Shown: positions 47,106 through 60,954, counted from the stretch's first letter. The stretch is 64,000 nt of DNA from Anaeramoeba flamelloides (GCA_027625915.1 JANTQA010000012.1:12114501-12178500); one strand, 5' to 3'. The notes: generated by a model not told the origin, from the sequence alone. Made by a program: numbers and translations.

Positions 47106-50100
47106 ATGATAAAATCATTATTTATTCTCAACACAGGAGGCGACGTTGTCCTTGAAAAGCATTGGCAAGGTCGAACAGGACGTAATATTATTTCACAATT
47201 TTGGAATGAATTTACAAAAGAAAATCGAACAAAAGATCTTCCACCAATTGTCAGAATACGCAGACAAACAATCGTTCATATGAGAAAATACAATTTATTA
47301 TATCTAATTGTTGCTGATCAAGACACGTCTCCTTTAATGTTTATTGAATTTTTGAATCGTGTTATTGAAGTTTTTTCTAATTTCTTTTCGACAGAGCCAA
47401 CAGAAACGTCTGTTAAAGAAAATTTACCAAAGGCTTTTGAGGTATTTAATATTCTTCACATGATAACCATTTATTATTTATTACTTTTGGTTTATTGTTC
47501 ATAAGAACAAAAGAACAAAAAAAAATCTTTTTTTTGAATGGAGCAATTTACTTTTTTTTTTTTTTTTTTTTTTCTTTTTTTGAAAGATCTTTTGTAACAA
47601 TCTGTAAAACATTTGTTGGTGTTCATTAAAATATTATTTTTTCTTTTTTTGACTGTTTCTTTGTTACCGACATTTGTCAAAAAAAAAAAAAGCTTTTGGG
47701 GGAAATGATGGATAACGTTTTTCCAGTGACAACCGAGACTAGTATGTTGAAAGATATGATCGGGGCAACAATGAAATCAACACCAAACACGATTGAAAAC
47801 TCGAAGAAATTTGTCACCTTGTCATCTGATCAAGTTGGTGGGTTGCCGTGGAGAAGAAAAAATATTAACCACTCGCCTAACGAGATCTTTTTTGATATTA
47901 TAGAATCAATTAATGCAACAATTGAAAGGTAATTAGCATCTTTCTTTTTTTTTTTTTTTTTTTCAAAATTTCACTTGAAAAATGAACAAACCTATTCAAA
48001 AAAAACCAACAAGCCGAAAGCAAAAAAAATTTGAATTTTGTATTGACCAAAACACCAACAACCAATTTGTTTAACAGACAACAATAATTTTTCGATCTGG
48101 GTTGAATTTGTTTCTGACCGATAAATTTCAACAAAATTTTTACTTCTTTTAACATTTTGTAAATTCAAAAACTCTAATTTCATAACATTTCATTCCAAAG
48201 AAGATTTCCAAAATCAATTAATTTTTATCCTTTTTTGGAACTTTCAACGATGAAAATTCATTCTTCTTCTTGATCAAAAGCTAGTTAAAACATTTCAAAA
48301 ATTGGAATTTAACGAAAATGTTTGAGTATTGGTTTGAATTTTTCAAAACTATTGGAAATAAAAAATCAAAAATCAAAAAAAAAAAGAAAAAATTTATCTG
48401 AAAAAATTGAAATACAATGCCTAAATTGTCGTTAGTTTAATGCTGTGTATTCAAATAAATTACTATAATGCTTATCAATAAATTTAAAATAAACACTAGG
48501 TATATTTTTTATCAACCCAAATTTTAGCTATTTTTGAATTCCACTCATTTTAAAATACTGTTATTTTCCAATTTTAAAAAATAAATTTTCTCTCAGAGTT
48601 TCTTGAATAAAGAGATTCAAAATAACAAAACTCCAGATTATCATGATTAAATGATCTTTTGAAGATCTTGATTTTTTTTTCCTAAGATTAAGACAAAAGT
48701 TGGATAAATATTTTAGAATGTGAAATAAAAATATTTCAAACTTAATTGGAAAATTACAGTAATCAGAAAAAACCTTCTTTTTGGGTTAAAAAAAACAATC
48801 TTATATAAATTTGTTTGTATTGAACATATAAAATAAGGCATATAAATTACTTTAAATTGAATTTTACTCTGCAATATTCTTTATAAACTCTGTTTCAGTC
48901 GAAGGGGCCCAACGTTTTTTTCAAATATCAATTATTTTATATAATTGACCTTTGAAGAACAAATAAGAAATAAGCAGAATAATACACATCCAAGAATAGT
49001 CGATATCGGTCTGAAATAAAACTAATTAATCAATAGATTTTCTTAAAAATTGAAAAACACAAATTCTTAGGGCCCCATTTAGAAAAACAACAATGTTCGT
49101 TTTGATCTCCTACTGGTATTTGAATAATAAATAGGAAACAATTTTCATTTCATTTTCAATATTTTTCTTTTAGAAATCAAGTCCCCAAATGAAGTAGGTT
49201 GGGATTTGTGGTCTCTATTTGAAAAAGGAAATGAAAATGAAGTGAAAATTTTTCAAATTTATTTTTCAAATATCAGGATCAAAGATTGGATAAAATTCCA
49301 ATAGAAATCAATATATTTCTCAACAATCTTTACATGGTTTCAAAAAACCTTAGAATAACACGTTTTTACCAAGTGACTATTGATCTTGCAATAAAAAATT
49401 TTTTGCAAATGAATGAGGTTTTTAAAAAAAAAATCGAAAAAAAAAAAACAAAAATGTGAAAGAAATGTGAAAAAATGATTTCAATTTTGAAAATTTCCAA
49501 AATAAAATTTTTCTTCTAATATCTATGCGAACCCTTAAAACACGTGTATTATACCATTACAACTGGGCCCCTTTGACTGAAAAATAGTTTAAATAGCCAA
49601 TTTATTAAAATTTTCCTGTAGCACTATGTTGAAAATTGTCATCATTTCAGGATGTATGCTCTAAATGAATTTAGAATATACATTACATAAACCAACCTTT
49701 TATGGTGGTTAAGGTGGAAAAGATCTTTTATTCGCATATGTCTTAATATCAAGCATAACTCGGAAAATTTTTTTAAAAAAAAAATCTCTAAATTTTGTAT
49801 TTTTGAAATATGCTCAGATAATAAACATTATTATACATAACAATTTTGAAAAAGGTTTACAACTTTATTAGACATTAATGGGAATTGAAAAGAAAAATGA
49901 AAGTTTTCAATAATATTTTAATTCATTTTTAATTGTAAAATTTTTGAAATTTTTATTTGACTTAGTGGAGAGACTATTTTCATAGATTTTTTTAATAGTC
50001 TAAAAATAATTATATTTTTCAATTTCAAAATAAAATATTTCTAATCAAAAGGTATTGCTAAATTAAATTGAAAAAATGTTTTTTTTTCTGTTTTTGGAAT

Positions 50101-53100
50101 ATTTTTTATCATTTTATTTTTAATCATGTCTGAGTTTTAATATATATTCCCTGTTTTTTTTCTGCAAATTGTGTCAACATTCATTATTTTTTCTTCCTTA
50201 ATGTTCAATCTAAAATTAATTCATTTCAACTTATTTCAAAAAAAAAATACCCTAAAAATAGGTGTTTTTTTCAAAAATCGGTATTTTTGAAAAAGGTGGG
50301 TATTCAAATCTTAATGAGTTCAATAGCTATCTTTTTTTTAATATCATAAAATTATGATAACTTTGAAAAAATAATTTATAAAAGATGTATAACTGAAATC
50401 CAATATGTAGTTTTGGCTAACTTTATTTTTCAGAATTTATTTTTTCCTTGTAGTGAGGGATCATGTATTTTTTTGAATATTTTGTTGTAATAAATATAAA
50501 CACCTAAATTCGATTAAAAAACAATTTGGCTCAATTATTGATTCACTATTTGAGTTCAATAAACCTTCAGAGTCTTTAGCTGAAAAATTGAAAAAAAAAA
50601 AATTATATATTCAATATTTTATGATTTTTGTGTAAAATCAAAAAAATTTAAAGATCAGTCAAAGAGGATGTAAATTTAGCTTGTTTTTCTACGAAAATTT
50701 GAATAAATAAAGAAAACCATTTTATTTTTTTGAAAAAATTTAAATTTAATTGCAACTTTTTATTGAAAAATATAACTCATTTTTTTTTTCTGCTGAGTGA
50801 AACACACAACCAATACAAAAAAAATTATAAAAACCAAAATAACAATTTAATTATTAATTCTATATGTATTGAGGAATTAACTTTATCTTTTTTATTATTT
50901 TCTTCAATCAAAAAAAGATAAAGACTAACTACTACCAAGCATTCATGTTACAAATAGTTTTCTTTCCGGAGTAGATTAATGCAATTTTTCAAACCTACTT
51001 GAAAACAAAGAATCTCAAAAAGTAAATCTCATTAATTGAACTGATCACCGAATACCTGATGTCTGCCAAAGATTTTTTTTTTTAAAGAAAATTTTCTTTA
51101 AAAATAACAATTAAATCCTGTTTGTCATCTCTTACTATAAACTAAATAACATTTTTACCCTTTAGAATTTGACCTTGTTCGAGTGATTGTTTTCCAAAAA
51201 ATTATTCCAAAAACCAATAAATACCCTTCTTATGTTTCTTAAAATTATAGTATTTCAATTCATTTCATTTTTCAAAACAATTCCATTTTTAGATCAATCT
51301 CTTATGATCAAAAAAATAGATTAACAAAACTTTTTTATCCTTCCTGAAATTCAAATTTCTATTTGTACTCATAATTCAATTCTAAAATTGATAGGTTTTT
51401 TTAAAAGTTTTCCAAAATATATAAAAATCCTCTAGTCTTATTATCTTTGGTATTATTTTTTTTTCATTAGTTTATTGATCAAAAATTCTCATCAATTTTT
51501 TCAATATTCAAATAAGAACTAATATTATTTTCAGTGTCCATTACCCGAAGTTTGAAAAAATAAAAAAAAAATCAAAATTGTAGCACAAGATATATTAAAA
51601 TGAATTAAACATAGTTTCTGTCATAGATAACCAAAAAAAATTCCAAATACTGATTATTTTGTATAATTGAAATTTTAAAAAAGCAACTCAAATTCCAAAA
51701 ATTTTTCACACTGTTAAAACGGTTAAAAGAATCACAATAATACAATTTCATTCAAATTGGAAATAATTTTGCTTTTTGTTAAAATATGAAAATCATTTTT
51801 TCATTATTTGTTTTTTTGTTTTCATTTCATTTTTTTGAATTACCTAACTTGTTTCGTTAGATCAATAATTTTTTCGAACAGTTGATATTAGGTTAAAGTT
51901 GAGTTCTTAAAAATAGTAGAACTCAAATAAAATTAGTTAATGGTGTATAACCATTTGATCAATCAATAATTGTTAATAGAATTTTTACAAATTTAATATG
52001 AATTTTCTTGTTTTGCACATCTTCAAAATTTTTTAATATACCGATAATTTGTTTGTATTGATAATTATTTATTTTTAGTTTTGTGGGTATTGGAATTGAT
52101 AAATAAGTGTTAAAATTTCAATTAGTGGATGGTTCTAATTTGGTATTTCTTCTAGAATTAATTAAATAAGATTTTTTTTTTTCAAAAATCGAATTTTGGT
52201 GTGTTAAAAATTTGGAATTGGGGTTTAGTTAAGAAATAAATAAAATAAGACACTTAGCCAAATAAAAATTTCAACTTTTTTTCTATCAAAGGATCCAATA
52301 TTTTTTTCAAATATCAATTATTTTTTATAATTGACCTTTGAAGAACTAATAAGAAATAAGTAGAATAATATACATATAAGAGAATAGTTAATATATGTGG
52401 TATATGTCTGAATTAAATTTAAACAATGAATATATTTTCTTAAAAAATTGAAAAACTCAAATTCTTAGATGCTACATGGAACGAAAAACAACAAGGTTCT
52501 TTTTAATCTTTCATTGAAGGATAAAACAATTCCAATAGAAATTAATATAATTTTTCTAAACTCATTTTTAGTGTTTTATAACATTAGAATACCACATTTT
52601 TGCCTTAGAGATTATAGATCTTGCAATAAAAATAAATTTGCAAAACAATTACTTATCAAACAAAAAATAAACTCTATTTCAAAAATTGTGACTCACCCGA
52701 AATAATAAATTGAAAAAAATGATATATATTTTTTAGTATTCAAGAACAACTAATAATTAAATCTTATTAATAATCCACTTTAAAATTATTCTCAAAATAT
52801 AAAACCCAATATTTCAAAAATTAAAAAAAATAAAACCAAAAATTTAAAAAAAGTGAATAAAAATTTTTGAAATGAGCATTGCAGATTTTTTATTTCTGAA
52901 ATTTAACTGAAAAAAAGGTTAAGAAGAAGATTTTTTGAATAATTAAATTCATTTTAATGAAATTACATAGTCTCAATTTTCTTAAAGTTTATTTGTCTTT
53001 TCGAAGATCTTTTTTTTTTCCACATGATCTTTTGCAAAAAAAAAAGTCTCATAAAAAAATAAAAATTTTTCAAAAAATAAAAAAAAAAATCAAAAAAAAA

Positions 53101-55079
53101 CAAAAAAGAAAAAGAAAAAAAAAGGGATCAAAAAGAAGAAATAAGAGAAAAGAAAAACAAAAATTTGTCTAAAAAAAAATTTGAAAAAGCAAAACAAAAA
53201 TTTGCAAAATTAGAAACACAATTTTTTTGATCAGAATATTGAAATTTTTTTGAAGAGAATAAAGAATAAAACCCTGCAAAACCACTTCTAATAACATTAT
53301 AAAGTGAGTCAATATTTTTGAAAAATTGTTTTGAAAAAACGAAAAAAAGAAAAAATGAAAAAATGTGAAAAAATAATTTCAATCTTGAAATTTTTAAAAT
53401 AAATTTTTTCTTCTAATATCCATTCAAACCTTTTAAATATATGTAATTAATTTAATGCAACTGATGTGTTTTTGGACTGGAAAATAGTTTTTATATCAAA
53501 GTATAATTTTTTTTTTTTTGATAATATCAAAAATTTAAATATTTTTTCATAGTTTGGAAATATGTTGAAAATTTTATGTAAACTCTATTCTACTCTAAGA
53601 GAAACAGTCAAAAATAAAAAAATTATTTTAAGAATAAACCAACATACGATACTTTGAAAATAATAAACTTCAGATTAGAGTCGATAATCATAAAAAGAAA
53701 TACCCGAACAAACATGAAAATTTCCAAAAAACTAAAATGTTAAAAAAAATTTTTTCGGTAATACTTTCAATTAGAACATCTCCTGTAAAATTCCCAAGTT
53801 CCTTTGAAAATTAAAATTGTTGGTAATAAAGTTTTTTTTAATAGTAAATGTCTTGATTTATAAAAGTCATAATATAGTCTTAATTTTCTTAAAGTTAATT
53901 TGGATTTTCAAACATTTTATTTATCAAATTTACCATTAAAAAAAATTAAAATAAAAAAGAAAAAGTTCAAAAAAAAAAGATTTGAAAAAGCAAAATTCCA
54001 AAAAAAAAATTTGACTAAATTAGAAAAAATGAAAAGAAAAAGTAAAAAATAAATAATTTAAATTAAAACAGAAAAATTTTTGACCAAATTTAAAAAATTA
54101 TTAAAAGAAGAATAATTGATAAAACTCATAGAATTGATTCTATTTCTTCAATTAAATTGGGCACCCCTCTGACTAAAAAAGAGTTTATTTTTTTTTTAAC
54201 AAAGTTTTTTTTTTGAATCTCAGTGTTGAATGTTTTGGTGAGAGTTTAATTTTGTGAGTAAAGAAAGGAATAATTCATTTTTTTTTTTTCTTCCAATTAT
54301 CACTTCTTATTAAATAAATTAAATCATTTATTTTTTATTTTATTTTTGAATTAATCTATTATTTTTCAATTAAAAAACATTATTAATATTGTATTCTAAA
54401 AAGGAGTGGGAAATGTCTTAATTCAGAAATTATTAGCAAAATCAACTGTGAAAGCAAATTAAGCGGAATGCCCACTTTAACAATGGTTTTTAATAATTCC
54501 TCTATTCTTGAGGATGTATCCTTTCACCAATGTATTAATCTAGACACGTGGGAAAGAAGAAAAATATTAGATTTTGTTCCACCAGATGGAGCATTTGAAT
54601 TATTAAGTTATCGATCAAATAGAATGCAAACACAAATCCCATTGTACACAAGCGGCAGATTTAGTTGGTCAAAAAAGAAAAGGAAAGGAAAGTTTGAAGT
54701 CATTCTTCAACTTCGAAACAGTTTGGTGAAATCAATTGATAACGTTTCCGTGCTCATACCCTTATCCCGAGGCTGTTCAAGCCCCGCGGTTAAAACGTCA
54801 AATGGTGCTGCATTTTTCAATGATCAAACATTTGAATTAAAATGGGAAATTAAAAAAATGCCCAAAAATAAAGAAGTTACCCTTAAAGGTTCAATAAAAT
54901 TACCCAACAAAGGGGAAATTCCTAGAGAAAAACCAGTCGCAATAATCACTTTTTCAATCGAAGGACTATGTATGTCGGGCCTGAAAGTAACAAATTTAAA
55001 TATTTCAAATCTTAAAAAAAAAATATTTAAAGGAGTCAAATTTATTTCGAAAAGCGGTAATTTTACTCTCAAGTTTTAA
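47106..55079 (+). CDS. AP3M1: AP-3 adaptor complex mu subunit, 3 exons with a 6.5 kb intron
   Basis: Exons are 47106-47441, 47693-47928 and 54404-55079, giving 415 residues against 418 for human AP3M1. The junctions are GAG|GTATTT to AAAG|CTTTTG (phase 0) and AAAG|GTAATT to AAAAG|GAGT (phase 2). The joined sequence follows the human protein without gaps at both joints (FELLGEMMDN and ERSGKCLNSE). Residues 1-140 are the longin-like N-terminal domain (MIKSLFILNTGGDVVLEKHW, FIEFLNRV). Residues about 170-415 are the mu homology domain (LSGMPTLTM, LEDVSFHQC, FVPPDGAFELLSYR, ISGLKV-like MSGLKVTNLN, FKGVKFISKSGNF). The protein is the medium chain of AP-3, which sorts cargo from endosomes to lysosome-related organelles and binds tyrosine-based signals. 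The three open frames look like separate small proteins until joined. Confidence 0.93.
48886..49589 (+). mobile_element. B MITE, copy 2, complete
   Basis: 704 bases flanked by TA, from AACTCTGTTTCAGTCGAAGG to CCTTTGACTGAAAAATAGTT. In the AP-3 mu intron. Confidence 0.85.
49765..50456 (-). mobile_element. D MITE, reversed copy
   Basis: Reverse complement of 3401-4100, ending TTTTTTCCTTGTAGTG. The other end is worn (AACTCGGAAAATTT). Confidence 0.7.
51690..52030 (-). repeat. Solo arm of A-type element in the AP-3 mu intron
   Basis: Reverse orientation. TTCATTCAAATTGGAAATAA, GAATTACCTAACTTG, GAACAGTTGATATTAG and GATCAATCAATAATTG match the A arm. Confidence 0.7.
52270..53490 (+). mobile_element. 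B MITE, copy 4, degenerate and interrupted by a P element
   Basis: The left part is at 52270-52660 and the right end at about 53346-53490 (GTGAAAAAATAATTTCAATC ... GGACTGGAAAATAGTT). Between them lies P (about 52670-52880) and A-rich filler. Confidence 0.6.
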
Positions 55080-55224
55080 ATACAATAAATTTAAAGATAT
55101 TTATAAATATTTATTTATTCTTTTTTTTATTTTTTTAAAAAAAAACATTTAATCTTTTTTTTAACTTTTTTATATTTTATCCTTTTGAAAGAATTAATAA
55201 ATTAGAAAACGATTTCCTATTATT

Positions 55225-55227
55225 CCT

Positions 55228-55275
<48 letters not shown>
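55225..55275. repeat. (AT)n microsatellite
   Basis: Run of TA dinucleotides just downstream of AP-3 mu, followed by a short C run. Confidence 0.95.
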
Positions 55276-55277
<2 letters not shown>

Positions 55278-55279
55278 TC

Positions 55280-58077
55280 CCCCCCAATTATTGGCACTCG
55301 CATTAAATAAATTAATTAATTTTTTTTCATTTTTGCTAATTTTTTTTTATTTTTTCATTAGTTTGGGAGTTCTCTTTCAGGGAAAAAAAAATTATGTTCT
55401 ATTTTATTTATGTCTTGATTCTTGAAAAGATAAAATTCATTTTCTCCTCTTACCCTAATTTCGAACCAAAAAACAATATTTTTTTCATAAATATTTCTTT
55501 TAGTTTTTAAAAAAAGAAACCATTTTATCTTTAATATTATTTTTGCTATTAAACAATAATAATTTGATTTTTTTTTAAAAAAAATTAGTAATACATTAAG
55601 GATTACTTTTTACAAAATATTACCAGAATAGAATTATATGGAAATACTTTCTTAAAATTTCTCAAAATGGTATTCTATTTATCAATTTTTTACAATAAAT
55701 TTGAAAATTTTCTCACATTATTATAAATGGGCATTTTATTGAATTTTATTAATTATTTTTGTTTTCTTTATGAGATAAAATTTTAATTAACATAATTTTG
55801 ATTATGATTTAAGGTATTTTTAATGTAAGCCTTACATTGTTTTTTTTTATTAATTCTATAAAAATTAACTTTTCAAAAAATCCTTCCATTTTTTTTTACA
55901 ATTTTTTTACCTTTAGAAATAATTGATTTTTTTTAAAGATTTATCAATTAAAATTTGATTTTTCTACAGAACTAAAATAACCTATGAAGTTGAAGATTTT
56001 TTTGTCATAATTAAAAGGGGAAATTCTATTATAAAAATATAAATAGGTTGTTTAATGAAAAGTGCTTTGAATGCAATATGATTTTCTTTTCTTTTTTTTT
56101 TTTGAAAAACTTAATTAACTTTTTTTGGGTAAATAGTTGATAAGTCAATTACTTCTTGGTTCTTATATATAAGATAAATATAAAAAATGAAAAATAATTT
56201 CAATAAAAGATTTCATAAGTTGGAAATAGGAAAATGAATTTTTGATCATAATTTGATAGATTGACGCGAGTTATCAAAGTAAAACTCTGAAAATTTTTTT
56301 CCAATGGAATTTACTTTACTCATTTATTTAATAATTCAATTGATTTCATAATAAATAAAGAAAAACAATAGTATCATTTTTTTTTCTTAGTTTGTATTTC
56401 TAGTAATATTTATTTTATCTCTATTTTATTAATTTCTATAATTATGCATACTGAAACTACATAAAAATTGTTTTTTTCTTACTCTAATGAAACATTATTT
56501 CAAAGAAATATTTACTTATTTTCAGATTGGAAAAAAGAGAAATATCATTTAATTTTAAAAAAAAAAACAAGTAGAATTATAGAGAAATAAATCGACAATT
56601 AAAAGTTTTATGAACTATTTTAAATTATTTTTTTTTTACAATGATTTTTTTATTTTTTAAATGATTGAAACCATCATAAGTGATTAACTATAAAGGCAAA
56701 TTTAAAGAAAAAAATATTTTAGAGGGAAATCTTTGGTAATTAATATTGTTAAAGTTGATATTGATAATTTAATTTATAAAATAATAATAATAATTTAAAA
56801 TAATGGATAATGACCCCCAAAAAAATAATAGTTTAGAAAAAAAAATTTAAGGAAATTTCAAAATTGAAATAATTTTTACACTTTTTTAACATATTTTATT
56901 TTTTTTTCAATTTTTTTTTTTGACGCATAATTCATTTGCAAATTATTTTTTTATTGTAAAATCTCTAGTTACTTGGTAAAAAAATGTAATTTTAATGTTA
57001 ATAAATAGTGAAAATTATTGTAGAGAAATAATATTTATTTCTATTGGTATTATATTTTATCTTCAATGGGAGATCAAATGAACATTGTTATTTTTCTCAA
57101 AGGCATCTAAGAATTTGAGTTTTTCAATTTTTTAATAAAATATCTTGATTAATTAGCGTTTTTTCAGACATATATCAACAATTCTTTGATGTTTATAATT
57201 CTGTTTATTTCTTATTTGTTCTTCAAAGTCAATTATTAATAATAATTGTAATTTGAAAAAAAAGTTGGGCACTTTTGAATGAAACATAGTTTCGAAAACT
57301 AAGAACAGCTAATTGTATATTAAAAAACAATTTAGTATTGATACAAACCGGTTTTTAAACAATAAAATATATGTTACAAGTTTTTTATTCTCTGAGAAAT
57401 TTTATCGAGATTTGACCTCTTTTAAAATGGATTTTTCGATCAAAAAGAAAAAAAATAAACATTAATTTTCAAACTTGCAAAAATATCATTTAAAATTTTT
57501 GTGATCAGAAATAATGCCATCTTTTTTTATATCTTTTAACTAAAGTTATGTACGAATTTTAAACGAATTGAACATTATTAACAATTGATTTATAATGATT
57601 AGCTCTTTTTGATATTTTAAGTATTTATATTTGAATTAAGTTTAATTAAGATATTTAATAATAAATTTTCCCCACTTTTTAGGGAACTGCTTGGAGTATT
57701 TTTATATAAGTTAATTAAGGAAAATCTAAATTAATGAGATGTATTATTTTTTAGATTAAATTATGAAGATCTTCTTTTTTCACTAGTTTTTTAAGAACAA
57801 ACACAAATTTTGAGAAATTGAAATAAAAATTGTTCATTTATTAATTAGAAAATCAAAGTAAATTGAATTTTGGAATTACTCTTTAAAAAATAAATACCTT
57901 TGTTATTCTTTATGTTGATATAATTTGGAAGAGCAAACTTACTCTTTTAAATAAAGGAATTTTTCACAATTGGAAAAAGATAACTAGATGGATTTTGATC
58001 CTATTTAAAAGACCAAATGCTGGTAATAAGTTTGGGAAATTTGAAATAAAATTAATGATTTTAAAGATCGGGAAATA
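55280..58077. other. Intergenic A/T-rich region with a worn reversed B copy
   Basis: 56815-57295 carries reversed B sequence (ATCTAAGAATTTGAGTTTTTC, GAAAAAAAAGTTGGGCAC). Otherwise nothing is seen. Confidence 0.55.
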
Positions 58078-58778
58078 AACTCTGTTTCAGTCGAAGGGGC
58101 CCAATATTTTTTTCAAATATCAATTATTTTATATAATTGACTTTGAAGAACAAATAAGAAATAAACAGAATTATAAACATCAAAAAATTGTTGATATATG
58201 TCTGAAAGAACGCTAATTAATCAATAAATTTTCTTAAAAATTGAAAAACTCAAATTCTTAGGGCCCGATTGAGAAAAACAAAGATGTTCGTTTTGAACTT
58301 TTACTGGTATTTGAATAATAAATAGGAAACATTTTTCACTTCATTTTCCATACTTTTCTTTTAGTAATCAGGCACCCAAACGAAGTGTGTTGGTATTTGT
58401 GGTCACTATTTGAAAAAGGAAATGAAAATGAAGTGAAACTTTTTCACATTTATTAAACAAATATCAAGATCAAAGATCGAATAGAATTGCAATAGAAATC
58501 AATATGGTTTCTCAACAATCATTTCATGGTTTCAAAAAACCTTAGAATAACACATTTTTACCAAGTGACTGTTGATCTTGCAATAAAAAAAAAATTTGCA
58601 ACTGAATGAGGTTTTAAAAAAAAATCGAAAAAAAAAACAAAAATGAACAAATAGGTGAAAAAATGATTTCAATTTTGAAAATTTCCCAAATAAAATTTTT
58701 CTTCTAATATCTATGTAAACCCTTTAAACACAAGTATTATACCCATTACAACTGGGCCCCTTTAACTGAAAAATAGTT
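58078..58778 (+). mobile_element. B MITE, copy 3, complete
   Basis: 701 bases flanked by TA, closely matching copy 2 throughout. Confidence 0.85.
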
Positions 58779-58871
58779 TAGCTGCAGAATGAACATTTAA
58801 GAATTATAAGAACGATTCTTCTTTGTAATTTGAATTTATACGGGCAAGGTGGTATTAAAAAAAAATCAATA

Positions 58872-59242
58872 CAGTAAGTCCCACTTTAAAGGCTTAAACT
58901 TTCAACTAAAATTAAAGATACAAAAACTATTCGAAATTAAGGCACAAAATTTGGATTCTAGTAAAATAATTTGTGAAGGGACTAATCTCGAATAAATTTT
59001 TTTACCTCATTTTAATAGAGATTGAGAAAATTATTTTCCAATTACTTAGATTTGAAAACCCCTGTTTATTTTCAATATTAAACTTATTTCTAGATAAAGA
59101 ATCCTTATTTTGAAATTGATCAAAAAAAAAAATAATAGAAACTAGTCCCTTAAAAAAAAAATTACGAATTTTGTCCCTTAATTTGAGATTTTTTATGCCT
59201 TTATTTCGTTGAAAGTTTGTGCCTGAAAAGTGGAACCGACTG
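58872..59242. mobile_element. H MITE interrupted by an L element
   Basis: The H ends (CAGTAAGTCCCACTTT and GTGGAACCGACTG, TA-flanked) are split by L sequence at about 58976-59152, with AAGGGACTAATCTC and AACTAGTCCCTT ends. Confidence 0.75.
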
Positions 59243-59268
59243 TATTAGGTTTTTTCTTTGGATGAATA

Positions 59269-59493
59269 CTGTTAATTGCAAAATAAAAAGATCAAAATTT
59301 TCATTCGGCTTTCCAAAATTATCATATTTTAAGAATTAAAAGAAAAGATCTAATTCCCAAATTCTAAAAAGGTAAAATTGAATAATTTAAGTTTCTTTTC
59401 AGTATTAAAAATTTGAAAATTTTACAGGATTTTTAAAAACCTTTTTTGAAAGATGAATGAAAATTTTATTCCATTTATTTTGAAACAAATAGT
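59269..59493. mobile_element. M element, copy 1
   Basis: TA-flanked, from CTGTTAATTGCAAAATAAA to TTTGAAACAAATAG. The sub-terminal parts pair (TCATTCGGCTTTCC with GAAAGATGAATGA). Confidence 0.75.
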
Positions 59494-59499
59494 AAAGTC

Positions 59500-60954
59500 C
59501 TTTACAAAAAGTATGACAAAACAGTCTCTAAAAAAGTCCTTAAAATAGTTCCATTGTCGTTTGTTAACTTTTTGAGAGATACTTTTTTTAACTTTTTTGT
59601 TCATACTTTTTTAAAATTACCCTATCAAATATTTCGAAATCGGAATTGTTTTTTTGTAAAAGTTTGTGGTGAACGAGAAAAAGTGAAAGAGTGAAGTAAT
59701 TAACAAGGGTTAATTATTTAAAGGTAATTTTTATTTGGTTGGTTGTTATTATGAACAAAAAAAGAGTAAAAAATTTCTTTTTTGATGTTCATTGCGAGAA
59801 AAGAATTATTTTTCTTTTTCCTGTTGGTATATTTTTTTTTTTTTTGAAACCAAATTCAAAAGGATTGGTTCTTTTGGTGAAATACATCTCCCCAATTCTT
59901 TGCAAAATTAATGTTTTGCACGAACTTTTTTTTTTTTATTTTGTAATTTTGGGGTTTCTTTTTGGTATGTTTGAAGATCTTTGTTTGCCATTGATTGAAT
60001 AAACAAGTTGTTGATTCGTTTGATATGCTTGAGATCTTGTGAATATTTGGTTGCAATTTTATGACAAACTTGATCATCAGTTACCTTAAGAACTACTTTG
60101 CCATCACAGTTCCTGTACTTAAAGAGGAAACGTGTCTACAAAAAAAGAAAAAATAATAAAAAAAAATGTAAAGCGACGTCAACACAAAAAGAAATTAACA
60201 AAGACAAATTAGAAAAAAAGGAAATTGTTGAACATTATTTTATGAGTTTTCTGAAGTGTGGTTTACTTTTAGTGGGTTTGAGAAAAAGAGTTTCTTTGCT
60301 GCAACGTAAAATTCTTCAAAATCAAAATACCAAACCATCCTAAATTAATTGAAAATTGTAATAAATAATTAAAAAAAATGAAAGGTGATGATCGTTTTTT
60401 TTTACTTACTACTTGAATTTTAAAAGACATTTGAGCGACTAATGGTATATAAAGTTTTTTATTTTGACAAATTCCAAGTTGAACATAGTTTGGGGAAATT
60501 GGATTATGACTTTAATGGAATCAAAAATTTAGAGGTGATCAAATTTCAACAATTACTGGTAAATTCTAATAAATTTCAAAAAAGTTTGAGTTAAATTTCC
60601 ATTTTTATAAATCTTCGAACTGTTTCTTATCAAACATTCTCTGAACAAGAATATTTTGAAGAACGACTAATTTTACAGAGTTTCTTAACATTTGATTTCA
60701 TAAAATGCTTTATTCAAAGCTTGAGATAAAAAATTTCAAAAAGGATAATCAAGTAAAAATTTCCAAACATAAATATCAATTTATTAGTAATACTTAGAAA
60801 GATTTTTTAATTACTTTTAATTGTTATATAAAAAGATCAAAATTTTCATACAGCTTTCCAAAAATAATCTATTAGCTTGATAAAAATTAATCATCAAAAG
60901 TCTCCAATTCTATAAGGTTCATGAATAATTTAAACTCGTATTATAGTAATCAAA
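59500..60954. other. Intergenic A/T-rich region
   Basis: The frames at 59739-60002 and 60098-60343 are homopolymer-driven and match nothing. A worn M half lies at about 60810-60930 and a segment at 60640-60780 matches the middle of the L copy at 42160-42340. Confidence 0.5.

Larger units (their letters stand above)
47929..54403 (+). other. 6.5 kb intron of AP-3 mu, mostly transposon-derived
   Basis: It contains full B2 (48886-49589), reversed D2 (about 49765-50456), an A-type solo arm (about 51690-52030), and a B copy (from about 52270) interrupted by a P element. Between them is plain A/T-rich sequence. Splicing across it is required to make a normal-length mu chain. Confidence 0.85.
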
